Origin: Molossus alvarezi
Taxonomy: Eukaryota; Chordata; Mammalia; Chiroptera; Molossidae
Direction of reading: 5' to 3'
Assembly (NCBI GenBank): GCA_037176705.1
Contig: CM073885.1
Span: forward strand, 163,670,290-163,734,289
DNA length: 64,000 nucleotides
Shown here: one piece after another, positions 37,201-50,500 of the stretch
Layout: every line of letters begins with the position of its first letter
How positions within the stretch are numbered: position 1 is the stretch's first letter
Made by a program: the position numbers and the translations under genes
Notes under the pieces: generated by a model
What the model was told of the DNA's origin: nothing
Databases searched by the model: none
What the model saw: only the letters and a program-made list of their open reading frames with translations

Positions 37201-40200
37201 TTCTCTCTCTTTCTCCCTGCCCCTCTCTCCCTCCCATTCTATCTGAAGATAAATGCAGAAAAGTCCTCAGGTGAGGATTGAAAAAAAAAACAAATACACA
37301 CAGAAGAAAGGTATACTTCACTGCATGAAATGTAACAGCTCAGTGAGTCATTCAAATGGATTGAGGATTAAATTCAGGCAATACTGGGATCCAAGATGAG
37401 ACAGCTACAGAGGTGGTTGGAAGCCAGAGTGAGAATTGTCAGAGGCCCGGAAACTGGAAGCCAGGCTCCAGGAGCAGAAGACAAGGGGTCACAGGAGCCT
37501 GCTGTGTGCCTTTGGGGAGGCCGCCAGCTTTAGTCTTTCCCCCCAGGATCTGCAAGGAATGGACCAGTGGCTCCCTGAGTAGTTTAGAGCTGGAGCTTCC
37601 TGGTGAAGCTGTCTAAGTGCCACGCCTTTCCTTCACTTCTCTCCCGTTATTAATAACTAGGTGAAGTACAGCGGTGTCAGACTGATGTGCTTTTAACATA
37701 TCATTGAGCATTTGGATTCTCTAAGAATCGGCGATGTAGTTTATTTAGATTTGAAGTTTAAATGTTCTTTTAAAACAGAAACATTATTTTGTGATTTTGG
37801 AAGTACTGCCTTAATCATTACACTATCAGGATGTTGGTCCTCTTTCTTACAAGACAGGTTAAGTACTTTAGTACTTTGAGATGGACATCACTAAAAAATA
37901 TCATAGGGTGTGTTTATTTCAAATGAAAACTTCATTATTGCTCATAGTGGCAAACATTGTAGTATTAAAATTTAAATACCTGTTTTATATTTGTGCTTAA
38001 AATGAATATTACCCCACCTTGGTGCAAGGTACCTACCTTTACATGTTTATACTCAGGCCTGTGATCAGCACCAGAAGGTATTCTTATCAAAGCTCCAAGC
38101 TAATAATGTGGCATGGAAGAATAAAGTGAGATTTTAGCTTTGGAAACAGAGGCAGAATTTAAAAATCACTTTGTTGGAAGTATTAAATGTCATTATTGTG
38201 GAAGTGTTCTGTAGATGAGCTTTTGTGCTATCCTTTTAAATCTGCAAGAATGAATAGCCCCCAAAAAAACACAACTAACTTAGTTCCTTTTTTGAATGGA
38301 GTTAGAATTAGCCTACCTGTATAAAAAACATTTGCCCAAAACAACTCCCTTGATTTGGGCATATTAGATATATGAGCTGGTATCTGACACTAATTGGCCA
38401 CAGTGTAACTTGCTTCTTGAGACTGTTTCTGGAATGAGCCAGTAATATCAACATAAAAGTAGTGACTGTATTTCTAATTGATAAGTAGAAGGGGGAAAGT
38501 ACACATATGATTCATAGATATATTTAGGTGCAGGTTTTTAAAAAAATCTAAGATGTATCCTGATTTAATTACACATATACAGAAAGATTCTACAATTTTG
38601 AACTGTCAGTTTTGTTTTTTTAATCTTCACCCAAGGACATTTTTGCATTTATCTTCAGATGGGGGCGGGGGGGGAGAAAGAGAGAGAGAGAAAAATATCG
38701 ATATGAGAGAGACACATTGACTGCTTACCACCCACATGACCCCAACTGGGGCAGGGGTATGAACTGCAACTGAGGTACATGCCCTTAATGGGAACCGAAC
38801 CTGGGATTCTCTGGTCTGCAGGCTGATGCTCTAACCACTGAGCCAAACCAGCCAGGGCTGTCAATAATTTTTATATTGTTGTCTTCATTAAAATTGGCTT
38901 GTTACTTTTCCTAAAAACTCCTCCCAACACTGTTCCATAGTTAAAATGGATGTGTAATTATTTTTAAAATTGTGTAATTTTCTGCGTAACTAAATTCTTA
39001 TGTTTTTCTCTTCTTCCTACACAGAGACGGATTTAGAACTAATCCCTTCAGACAATCCAAGGGCTAGTACCATTTTCCTAAAGAAATCTCAAAAGAATGG
39101 TAAGTCAAAATAGGATTTTGGTGACAGTTAGGTTTTTATTTGAACAAATCAAAATAATTAGTTGTTTATATATGAGGATCGAAGTTGTGATTTGGGCTTT
39201 ATTTTACATTGTGCTCAACCACATGATCCGATCTCACATCTAGAACTTTTAAGCTGTTGAAGACTCTCTCATCCTAACTTAATGCTGCCAGGGTGCATGA
39301 GAGCCACAGAGCCTGAGGGGTTCCCAGAAGCTTCGCATCAGCACATGACACTGGTGTCCACTTCCTGGTTCCTGTTTGTTTTAAGACAAGAGTCAGAAGT
39401 GTAGGTTTTATTTGTTGTTGTTTGTGTTGTGTTTTCTTTTAAGGTCTGGAGACACTCACAGGTCTCGAAATACCCTCGCAGGTAAGAGTGATTAACAAGC
39501 TGAAAGCTGAATTTGAAGGAAACACTAGCTAAAACCAGCCCCAGAAGTGTAGGTTTTCATATTCTGCTTGCTGGCTTAGTTTTCTTCACGTTATGTTACA
39601 TGGAGTTTACTTGCTTAACAAGGCACACGTGGTCAAGATTTCATTGCTTACGACAGCAGAAGTACCAAAGGAAAGGTTCCATTATCTTTGAAGTAACACA
39701 GCACAGTAAAAGATGAGAGTTTTAACATGTGTTTTCATGGTATGTGTGTATTTGACTGCCTGGAGCTGATCATTTTTGGTCAGAATTGCTGTATCTCCAG
39801 TGTCTCCCACAGCCACGCACTGCTCACATGTAGAGACAGTACAGGAGATGCTCTCCCACAGCCTCTCTTCAGTCCTGAGGAGTGTGTGCCAGTGATGCCC
39901 GTCCTCATTGAAGGAGGCTGTGTGGGAAACAGGACAGCCCATGACCCTCTTTGGAGCATCTGTGTTTTTTCTGATCTCCGTTAGATCAAAACAGTTTTGT
40001 GTCATACATTTGTTTAGTTAGGTTAGCCACACTCATTTTAAATTTAAATTAGATAGATGAGTTTGCAGTTGAGTAAAGACCCACTAATTTTTTGTGTGTG
40101 AGATATTCTAGTTGATTACCAGTAAGTGATTCAGGGTATTTCCAGATCTCTGGCCAGAAACTGGCTGATAGAGCTGTCAACTGTTCGATCTTGTGATTCA

Positions 40201-41562
40201 GGAGGAGTGGGTGTAATTGTAGAATCAGAAACTATGACTGAGTAGTGGTTCAGATGCACAACAGGTAAACTTTGTATTAGCTGTGTTTCTCAACTGGCTT
40301 GGTTTGCTTTGCCTTTTACTTCTTTACATGGAGAGACTTTCATGTATACCTGATAGAGAGCATCTGTTAGGTCAAAAAGTAAAACTTAATTTTAAGTTAT
40401 TTCTTTATGGAACTCAACTTTCCAGGTGATTTAAGTTATAAATTTTATTGGAAATTATAAAAAGAATAAAATAAAGTTTTGTCTTCTTTTGTATGTTGGT
40501 AATCTTTCAGGTAATCAGTAATATGTGTTTTTCTATGTCACTTGTATCAGAGTTGATAAGTTAATTTTTTTTTATTCTTAGTGCAAGGAAAGAACATGAA
40601 GAACAATTCATACCATGTAAGTAAACACTTGTAAGGTTAAGTAAGAAATTAACAATTTGAATGAAAAATTAAGAGATAAACCGCAGAACTTATAGGCATG
40701 TACCCAACATGCATGAACATAGCCAACAAAGCTGGGGACTAGGTGGGGGGAATGAGGAGGAGGGTGTCAATGGGGGAAAAAAGGAGAAACATCTGTAACA
40801 AAAATAAATTAATAAAAATAAATGAATAAATAAAATGATAAAAAAAGAAAAAAGAAAAATTATCTGCCATGATTTTAAAAAATATATAATGGTCCCAATA
40901 TCATTAGCATGGACCTTTTTGTAGATTTTCTAAATCTCTCTTGTTATCTTTATGATCAAATTTACATATTCAGGAAAGATTTTTGCTTACAAATGCCCAA
41001 TTCTTTAGGGGTTCTGATCTTTAAGTTAGATTTCAATAATATGGTTGTGGTATAAAGCTCTGTCTTCATTTTTAGCTCTAGTTGTTAATCTTGTTGTTTA
41101 GCAAAGGGAACAACAATGTCCTAGTTCAGTCAGTTGTTAGCACTATATGTGGACTTACTGTCTTAGCAGCTGAAAGTTCAGGAGGAGTGTGTGTAAATGT
41201 AGAATCAGAAACTATGACTGAGTAGTGGTTCAGTCTCCATGTGTCCTTATTTCCACCCTCTCCCTCAACATGTAACATGGTTATTATTGAATCAGAATCA
41301 CTGTTCACATGATTGTGGCTGTGTAAGTAGTTCTACTGCTGAGTGGTAGGGTTCTCTGGCTGTTCCTCTCTCCTGTACACCCTTCATTCTTCTTCTCTAA
41401 AATGACTGAAATCTGAGCACCTCTCCTCCTCCCCAGGACACTCCAAACCCCTTATGCCTGGTCAACATGATCTCAGAGCCCAATGCAGAGAGTAGGCTGG
41501 TTTCTCTGCTTCAAAAATAATGTTTTTGTACCTAAGTCTTCATTTGTGTGTTGTGTGTTGTG

Positions 41563-41598
<36 letters not shown>

Positions 41599-44500
41599 AA
41601 TTTTGGACTATATTCACTTGTTTTCTAACGTTAACTTTATTTATGAATATGCTGTAGCATTCATCACAAGCTTGTCAAAAATATTTTCCATTTACTAAAC
41701 ACATTTGTTACATTTCCTATTGGAAGCAATATCCCCAGCCTGTGTTACCTATTCTAGCACAGACTGGGTTCCCTAGGCCTGCTCTACTCCTGTTTTTTGG
41801 GGAGCATATTTCTTTAAAGTCATCTGGGTCCCACATAACTGCTATCTTGTGTTGGATCCCCTCTGTCTTAGATCGGTGATTTGCAACCTTTTTCATCTTA
41901 TGGCAGACATAACCTAATGACTAAAATTCTGTGGCACACTGAAAAGATATATTTGGCCAATCTGACACATGGTAAAATAGGTATAATTTTGATTCACTTT
42001 CACAGAATATCTATTGTGTTGGCTGTTGTCATTATTTTAGCTTGACAGTCTAAGGGAATAGAGGTCACTGCCCCTGTCTAAATAGTCAGGTATGTCATGT
42101 TTTAAAAATTCTTCAGTGTGCCGCACGAGACACTGGTGGAAAGGCTCTGTCCCAGGTTGTGTGTTTTCCTCTGTCTTGTGATATGCCCCTGTTTTACTGG
42201 AGCTCTGTTTCCTGGGAAAAGACCCATGAGCAGATCTTTTTTTAGAAATGTAGCTTCTGTGGAATGCCTCCTACTTAATAAAGTATGGAATTCTAGGTTG
42301 AAGTTAATTTTTGCACTTGTAAAGACATTTCTGCTGTTTTCCCATTCCAGTGTTGCTCTTAAATCTGTTGACATTGTATGATATGTTGTATGTTACCAAT
42401 TCTAGTTATTTCCACATCCCCTTCTTCTCTGGAAATGTTTAGAAATTTTTGTGTTCCTGAAATTCTGAACTTTTATATTGTGATTTAATATGTACTTTTT
42501 CACTTTATTGTGACCATTAAGACTGCTGATCTTAGCTACTTATATGAATTTTTTTTTCTTTTATAATTTCTATATTCCTTCTTTTTTCTAGTATTCTCAT
42601 TTCTCAGAATTTGGAACGCTTAGACCAGTATTCCTGCAAGAATCTTTAAATCGTCCCATCTCTTATTTTTCTTTCTTTTTTTTTCTATTTCCTGTAGGTT
42701 TTTTTGACTTTATGCTCCAACATCTTTATAATTCATTTTGCCCATCATGTTTTTAATTTATAGTGTTCTTTTATATCCTGTCAAGCTTTTTAAAATAGTA
42801 TTTTGTTCTTTTATCAATGCAAATTTGTGCCTTTAGGTGGTTAAGAATTATTTTTTAAAGTGTTTCATTAGATCCTCAATTTTATCACTCATTAATTTTC
42901 TACTTTTTTATTCAGTAGTTTTAGTTTGCATAGGACAACTTTTATGTTGATACCATAGATTCTAAGTTGCTCTATAAAAGTAATCACTTAAAAAATGTGA
43001 TGTTCTTAGCATGCAGATTTTAGGAAATGTTTTCAACTTTTTCTGTGTGAGTTTAGATTTTTAAAAAATTAATGTCATTGGGGTGACATTAGTAAATAAC
43101 TATATATAGGTTTGACGCATCAATTTCTAAGATACACGATCAGTATCTTGCATTGTGTGCCCACCACACAAAGTCAGTAAACTTCAGCTTTACCTTTTAA
43201 TGGGTTAACATGAGACAGACAGTAGGCACAATGGTGGGGGCAGGATTTCATCAGGTTCTTCACTTGTTAGTAAGGTTTCAGATGTCACTTGTTAGACTTC
43301 TAAGTATGGTTATATTTTTCTCTTTGCTATTGAACTTGGTAGGTCTACTAAGTAATCCCTTCCCTTTTTTGCAAAGATTGGAAAAGTCCATCTACTCTGC
43401 CATTTGTGCTGAATGAATGAAGATGCTGTAGGATTTTTGTCCCTGTCTATTCTAGTGGCCAATCTAAATACTTATGAACACTAAATTGTCAACAGTATTT
43501 TGGCTCTTTGGTTTTTATTTTTGATTATTTCTATTTTTGTCTTTGTGTTTGTCAGTGTAGTTTATTGAGGTTGTAAGCCAGCAATAGTAAGATTTTAACC
43601 ATAAAGAACAATTGTTTTACATTTTCAAGCAGGATGAGGGAAAGTAACCTCTGGCAGCCAGTATAGGCAGGCTTTGCTAGGAGGCTTAGTTCTGTCGCCC
43701 TCTATTGGATACAGATATTAAAACTGAAAAGTTGGAATAGTTGGGAATGGGCCTGGGGTGAAGGGGAAATGTTCCCTGTTTCTTTGGTTGGATGTAGCCA
43801 GTAGACTAAGTTGTTGTTTACTAGCTGAGCCCCATTAGAGCTGTGAGCCAGTGTCTAAATTACATATTTTAAATGTTTTAGCACTAACATTTTCAAATAC
43901 AAACCAGTATATGTACATAATAGAAAAAGTTAAATAGAGAAAAATGAGAGCACATATCACCCAACGCTTTACCCACCAGTATTTATTTTGGTGCAATTTC
44001 TTTCTATTCTTTTGGGTCATAGTGGACTTTATTGTGGTATTTTATATGCCATATTATACCTTGATAGTAGTGATCTTAAAAGATAACTTTCCATTTAGCA
44101 TAAAAGTATTTAAATGTATTTTCATGCTGTATTTGTCCTTTTGCGATTCTAAATGTACATTACATATTAACTACATATTAACTGCATAGCTTAAGGAACA
44201 TATCAGAATTTTAACTATAGTTAAACATTTCAAGCATGAAGGAGAATGTATTCCTCCAGATAGTGATTCCTTTAGAAAATATGCCATCTGGCACTTGTGG
44301 TTCATGAGGAATACGTGGCTTTGAAGTAATGCATTTGAAGCAGGCAAATGGTGTCTTATATAATATAGAGATTTGTCTGATTATTGGCTACTGGCAGTTT
44401 GTAAGTGCTCTGTATTTTAAAAGACATCACCTAGACTTTCCCCCTGTCCTATCTTTGGTGTATCAGTGGGAGTACTGATGGAAACGTACGGCAGGTGATG

Positions 44501-47500
44501 AAAGCTGCTTTATATGAATGTGAGGAAGGAAGGTGCATCTAAATTAGTTTATAAAATACAACAAAACTGGACATAGACGACAATGCCCTGGGGGGTGGCG
44601 GTAGGGAAGAGGGTGTCAATGGGGGAAACAGAAAAACATCTGTAACAAAAATTAATTTATTAATTTTTAAAAATACAACAAAACTGATATAGTAGGCAGT
44701 TACCTAGACATAAACACAGTAGGAACAATGGTCCAAGTGTGTCACCAGGGAGGAAAGTGTTGGGTGCCTAGCAACAGGGCAAACTGGGACACCAAGTGTT
44801 GTAGGGTGGATCTTGGCCTCAGGGTGACCTTCCCTTCCGAGCTTATCTCTGGACAGTGAGTTTCTGATCTGCATCAAATAATCTCAGGAACAGAATCTCA
44901 GTTTTGTTTTGTTTTTATCCTCACCCGAGGACATTTTTTCATTTTTGTTCAGATAGAGTGGGAGGGACAGAGAGGAAGAGAGAGAGAGAAACATCGACAT
45001 GAAAGGGACACATCGAGTGGCTGCCACTTGCACGACCCAACCAGGGCTGGGGACAAACTACAATAGAGGTACATGCCCTTAGCGGAACTGAACCCGGGTC
45101 TCTCTGGACCACAGGCCGACACGCTAACTGCTGACCCAAACTGGCCAGGGCAAATTTCGGTTCCTATCACCACAGAGACAGAGGTTTAGATAAGCTAGAG
45201 ATAACATCTAGCCCCAGAAAAGCAGCAAGGCTAGTCTGGGACAATGTCTTGAATGATATCAGGACCAGCTGCAGTGACTAATGACCCCCTGTCTTGGCAC
45301 CAAACACCCAGTAGTGACCAGAGCCCTGAGGGGACACACTTCAAAAGTTTATGAATATTCTCTTCACATTGTCTCTTCAGACCCTAACCCTAACCCTACC
45401 ATTGAGCCCAACCGGGCAGGGCAAGAAAAAAATGGAATGTTTAATTATTTGACATTTTAACCAAGAAAAAACACTTTTATAGGTTTAACTAACTGTGATA
45501 TTTTATCGCATTTCCTTCCTTTTCAGGTGCCTCCAGGTCTCTGTGGAAAGCACAGCTCATGCTCAACCATCTTTTTAGATGAGAGCACAATATCTGAGCC
45601 TAATGTTAGGATCACCGTGCATTGGTGAGTACAAATAGGTTGCCCAGGGCTCAGCAACAGATCCCTTATGCTACAGGCATCCTGCCCTATGTAATTTCAG
45701 TCATTTAATTGTCCTTTTCAGTGATCATGGTGAGAAACTGCTGTCAAGTATATAGTGATTTTAGCTTCCATTATAATCCTAGAGTGGATGGAAAAAAGGA
45801 AAACCAGTAAGCAAGTTAAACATCCCCCCAACAGTATTTATCTTTACTTGCTGCATTACTGTAGTTGAGACATTGCTGAACAATGAAAGTAGGTGCATTT
45901 TATTGAATGTTTTTAGAAAAAGTATTTTTTATGGGATCTAGACCTCTAACCATGTGTGCTCCTCTGGAAGCTCCTCCTGGAAGAAGGAACAGCTTGTCCC
46001 CTGCTGGCACCAGAGTGCATCTGCCTTTAGATTTAATTGAATTTGTCAGGTTTCCTTGATCATACATGTTTTTTTCCTGCACTATTTTTATATAGAAATT
46101 CAATTCTCCTTCCAAAAAAAATGCGTCAAACCAGGCTTAAGGAAAGAGCTTTCAAGCTAATTTATTTGTAAATAAAATTTGTTCAACTAAGGTTTTAATG
46201 TTATAGATGTATTAAATTTTGTTATCACTGATGCCACTTTTTTCAAAATCTATGTTTCTAAACAGAGGCATTTCATTTCTCCTCCCCTGACACATTCTCT
46301 CAGTCTCACAGGAGTTTTGATAAGCTGAGGAAGGATGGCAGGCATTATGAAATGGAGAAGAGCATTCAGCGTGATTCTGATTTTAACCCTAATTCATGTG
46401 TTCTCAAACTTGCTGCACATTGCAGTCACCTGGGAAGCTTTAAAAGCCATCCAAGTCACACCTAGTGTCAGTTCAACCAAGGCTGTTTTTAAAGCTTTTC
46501 TGACAATCACATGTCCAGCTGAGCTTGGGCACCATGCAGCCTGGTGAGAGCGTAGGAGAAAGTAAACACACTGCTTGGCGGCCTTGAGCAAGTCAGTTTC
46601 AAGCCCTGGTCACCTCATCTGTGAAATGGTTTGTTGGCTTAAATGTCATCACAAGTTCACTGGTTCTTTTCAACTTACATGCTTCAAATTCTGTGATTTT
46701 AAAATCAATAAGATGAAACTGTTTGAAGTGCTATAGAAGTTAGTATTTTTTTTAAATCCTCACTCGAGGACATTTTTGCATGTATCTTCAGATAGAGTGG
46801 GAAGAAGAGAGGGAGAAGAGAAAGAGAGAAACATCAACGTGAGAGAGACACATCAAGTGTTTGCCACTCACACGACCCCAACAGGGGCCAGGGACAAACT
46901 GCAACCAAGGCATACACTCCTAGTGGGAACCGAACCTGGGACTCTCCAGTCCACGGGCTGATGCTCTAACCACTGACCCAAACTGGACAGGGCAGAAGTT
47001 AGTATTTTTAATGCTAACAATGTTACGGGCCCTATTACAAGTGCTACTCTTCTGTCGTCTGAGTTAGAAAATTTAGATTTGCTTTCCCTCAATTATTTTG
47101 AGCTTCATTTTAGACACTGGGGGCAAAGAGGAAAAGCATATCACTTAACCTACAGCACTCCTTGGTTTCCTGTTGCAGAGTGTCTGTGAATACCTTAGGA
47201 ACACGGTAACTTACACTGTAGCTGAGGACATACACCTGCTCATTAAAGCTGTTTTGAACTAATTTGGAAATAAATGTTATTAATATTACACTGTGTCCTA
47301 TTATGCTGCCTGGTTAGCACTGCTTATTTTAGTAGATTTAGACCTATTGATTTTATAGGATTTTATATCTGCCATTAAATTTTTTCATAATTATGTAAAA
47401 GTGATCTTAAATGACTTTATTTGGTGTGGAGCATTTTATTTACCATCAGGGAAAAGATGGAAAATGGGTAGGTAGGTGGAAAAGCTACTGTGTGACTTAA

Positions 47501-50500
47501 GTTTAAGCATGTGTACAGATAGATGTGACTTGTTTAGGAGGAAAGGTTCTGTGGGTAAAAGGCAAATGATGGGAGATGTGTAATAACGTGTATTATAATA
47601 ATCATCCGAACATGTTTTCTGACAGCACATTCCGTAGTATTTTGGTTTTCCTCATATTGCTAAAAGGCAAAGAACTCCAACAAGGTGAAAAGTGCCCATG
47701 TGCTGTTCTGAGTGAGGATTCCATGGCCACTGGGCAGCTGGGCAGGTCTTCCCCCACCACAACCCCTTTTCAGACACGTCTTCAGACCTCACATAAAATC
47801 AGTTGTTAACATTTTTTTTTTCTTTCCATAGCCTGGTATTTGCGATATATTATCACATTAAGAACAGGTGAGCTTTAAAACCTTTCTTCTTATTCTATCT
47901 AATCAACATACAAGATACAAAGTTTAGTGTTAGGCAATAACTACAGACATTATTGGAGTAAGCCATAGAGTGCTTTTACTACATTATTGAAGTAAATCAT
48001 TGGTTTTTAAAAGTTATTGAAGATCCCAAAGCATATTTTTTTATGTGAGCTGTACTGATGTTTTGTGTATTAAAATTAAAATTGAGAACTAAACAATAAG
48101 TCCTTGTATCTTGGAACATGTATTTTCATAGCGCTGTTGAAATTTTGAGCTAATTTTTTGTTGTGGCAGATGGCCTTGTAGTAATAGGACGTTTAGCAGC
48201 CTCCCTGGCCTCTACTCACTAGATGCCAAAAGCACCCTCTTTCCACACCACGTGGCGACAGGAAAAACTCTCCAATCATGGCCAAATGATTCCCGGGGGA
48301 CAAAAATCACCTTTGATTAAACACCATAGTATTTACATAAATTTTTCTTTTTTTAGTCCTCACTTGAGAACATTTTTCTATTTATCTTTTGATAGAAAGT
48401 GAGAGAGAGAGAGAGAGAGAGAGAAACATCCATGTAGAGACACATTGATTGGTTGCCTCCCACATGACTCCAACCAGGGCCAGGTATCCAGGCACATGCC
48501 CCTGACCAGAATTGAACCCACAGGTCTTTGGACCAAGGGCTCATGCTCTAACCTCTGAACCAAACCATCCAGGGCTACATCATTTTTTATACAATTTAAT
48601 TTTTTTCAATAACAAAATAGTTTAGCTGAAATTGTGTTATCTATTTATGTTTCTACAAATCTCTTTGTGTCTGGTTTAATAGAAGACAGCTGGTTCTCAT
48701 GTACACCCTGTCCTTAATCATTTGTAATATTTCAGTCATCTCAATAATTTGATTTAAAAAAACAATATAGAGAAGACCCTGCCTCAAGTAGCCCGAAGGC
48801 TATGCTATAAAAGGGTGTATTTTTAAAGCCTTCAGAATATTGTGCACATTCTTTGATACTGTAGCAAAAGTCCACAAGTACTGGTTTCTTAAATTAGTTC
48901 CAGTGGAATTTTAAATCATATCCCTGAAATTGTAGTTAGGTCTGTGTTAAATTCCTGCTCATGTATCTACCTTGTCTGCTGAATGAGTCTATTTACTTGT
49001 AAATAATGTTAATATTATTTATAATAATGTTATGCATTTGTTGTTTGGAAAGTATTGGTTCACATTTCTTTATACAGTGTTCAGACTCACTTTTGTTAGT
49101 ATCATATCACCACCAGTCTTATCAAAAAAAGCCTTTAACTATTGAAAAGCTGTCAAGCTTACAAAATGCTACATGTTTTCCCCATCTTGATTTGTAGTAT
49201 GTTCACTTGAATTGCATCATTGGCAACAAATATACATGTTATTTTCCTTAGAGTGACAGGGTCACTTTTCAGTTTTGGGAGAATGACCGTTGTACTCTCA
49301 CACAGAGATGTTATTCTATCAAAAACATAATTTGTTCAGCTCACAGCTAAGTCACAAGTGCTTTTCCTCAACACAGCCATGTTTCAGTATGCAGAAGCGC
49401 TTAATGCATGCTTTCCACTTATCAGAATATAAAAAGAATCAGTGATAACATCATTATTCAATGTTACTACTTTATCATAGATGTTCTTAAGTAGAGCAGA
49501 ATATTTTTCTTTTTCTTTTTTTTTAATCCTCACCCGAGGACACTTTTGCATTTATCTTCAGATACAGCAGGAAGGAGAGAGGAAGGAAGAGAGAGGAACA
49601 TTGATGTGAGAGAGAAACATTGAGTGGCTGCCACCCACACGACCCCAACTGGGGCTGGGGACAAACTGCAACCGAGGTACATGCCCTTAGTGGGAACCTA
49701 ACCCAAAACTCTCTGGTTCATGGGCCAACACTCTTGCCACTGAACCAAACAGGCCAGGGCAGAACATTTTTCAATAATGTGACAGTTAAGAATAGAATGA
49801 CTACATGTACAGTGTGGTACCCCTGCTTGAGTCATCTCAGAGGCCATTTTACTGGCTTTTGCTTTTATGCAGTTATTGCCAATGTCAGTGTGAAAGCAGG
49901 CAATGCATTGATATTTCTATAAAAACAGTTTTGACATTGTGTGTCTTCTGAAAGTGGTTTAGGGGAACCCCAGAGCCCTGCAAAACACACTTGGAGAACC
50001 ACTGTGTAAATGAGCAGAGTGTGTTCGTATTAGTGTGGTACACTTCAAACAAATAAAGGGCTGCTTGCCCAGCCTGTACACTCAGTGGGTTTAAACATTG
50101 TCCTAATGCGAAAAGGTTGAGGGTTTGATACCTGGATTTCAGCTCGATCCCTAATGTTTCTCTCTCTTTTTGTCTCTCTATTTCTGTCTCCATCTCTCTC
50201 TCCTTCTTCTTCTTTCTAAAAGAAGTAAAATTTATTTCAAGTATACTGTTCACTTTTAAAAGGACAAGTTTTTAATTCAAACTTTTAAAAGAGAGAAGAA
50301 GAAATACATACTAAGGCTATAATATAAGAAACAAATAAAAGGGAAAACATGAATCTCGTACTCACCTGCATGATTGCCCAGCACTGCTGCCTCATCAGTG
50401 TTCTGCTGTATTCCAGTGTGAGCTCAGGGGTTGGAAATAGATTTGTTTGACCTGCATTGCCTATCAGGGAGGGTCAGTGCTTATGAAAGTAACTCTGGCT

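Larger units (their letters stand above)
31054..39024 (+). other. Intron 1 of the cyclin gene
   Basis: About 8 kb. It contains four Ves SINEs, an antisense LINE-1 3' fragment, an old sense LINE-1 fragment, a MIR, a TTTA tract and a (CTG)7 tract, each listed separately. Between them I see single-copy AT-rich DNA without exons. Confidence 0.8.
39100..40581 (+). other. Intron 2 of the cyclin gene
   Basis: No transposon recognised. Contains the exon-like decoy at 39444-39481 and the left copy of a 57-bp direct repeat at 40197-40253. Confidence 0.75.
40617..45526 (+). other. Intron 3 of the cyclin gene
   Basis: About 4.9 kb. Listed separately: two short LINE-1 insertions, a GT microsatellite, the second copy of the 57-bp repeat, a hAT-like candidate, an old antisense LINE-1 end and two Ves copies. 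42400-43050 and 43210-44550 are AT-rich with nothing recognised. Confidence 0.75.
45625..47831 (+). other. Intron 4 of the cyclin gene
   Basis: Contains a MER5-like element, a MIR and a Ves SINE, listed separately. The rest is AT-rich with no exon recognised. Confidence 0.75.
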
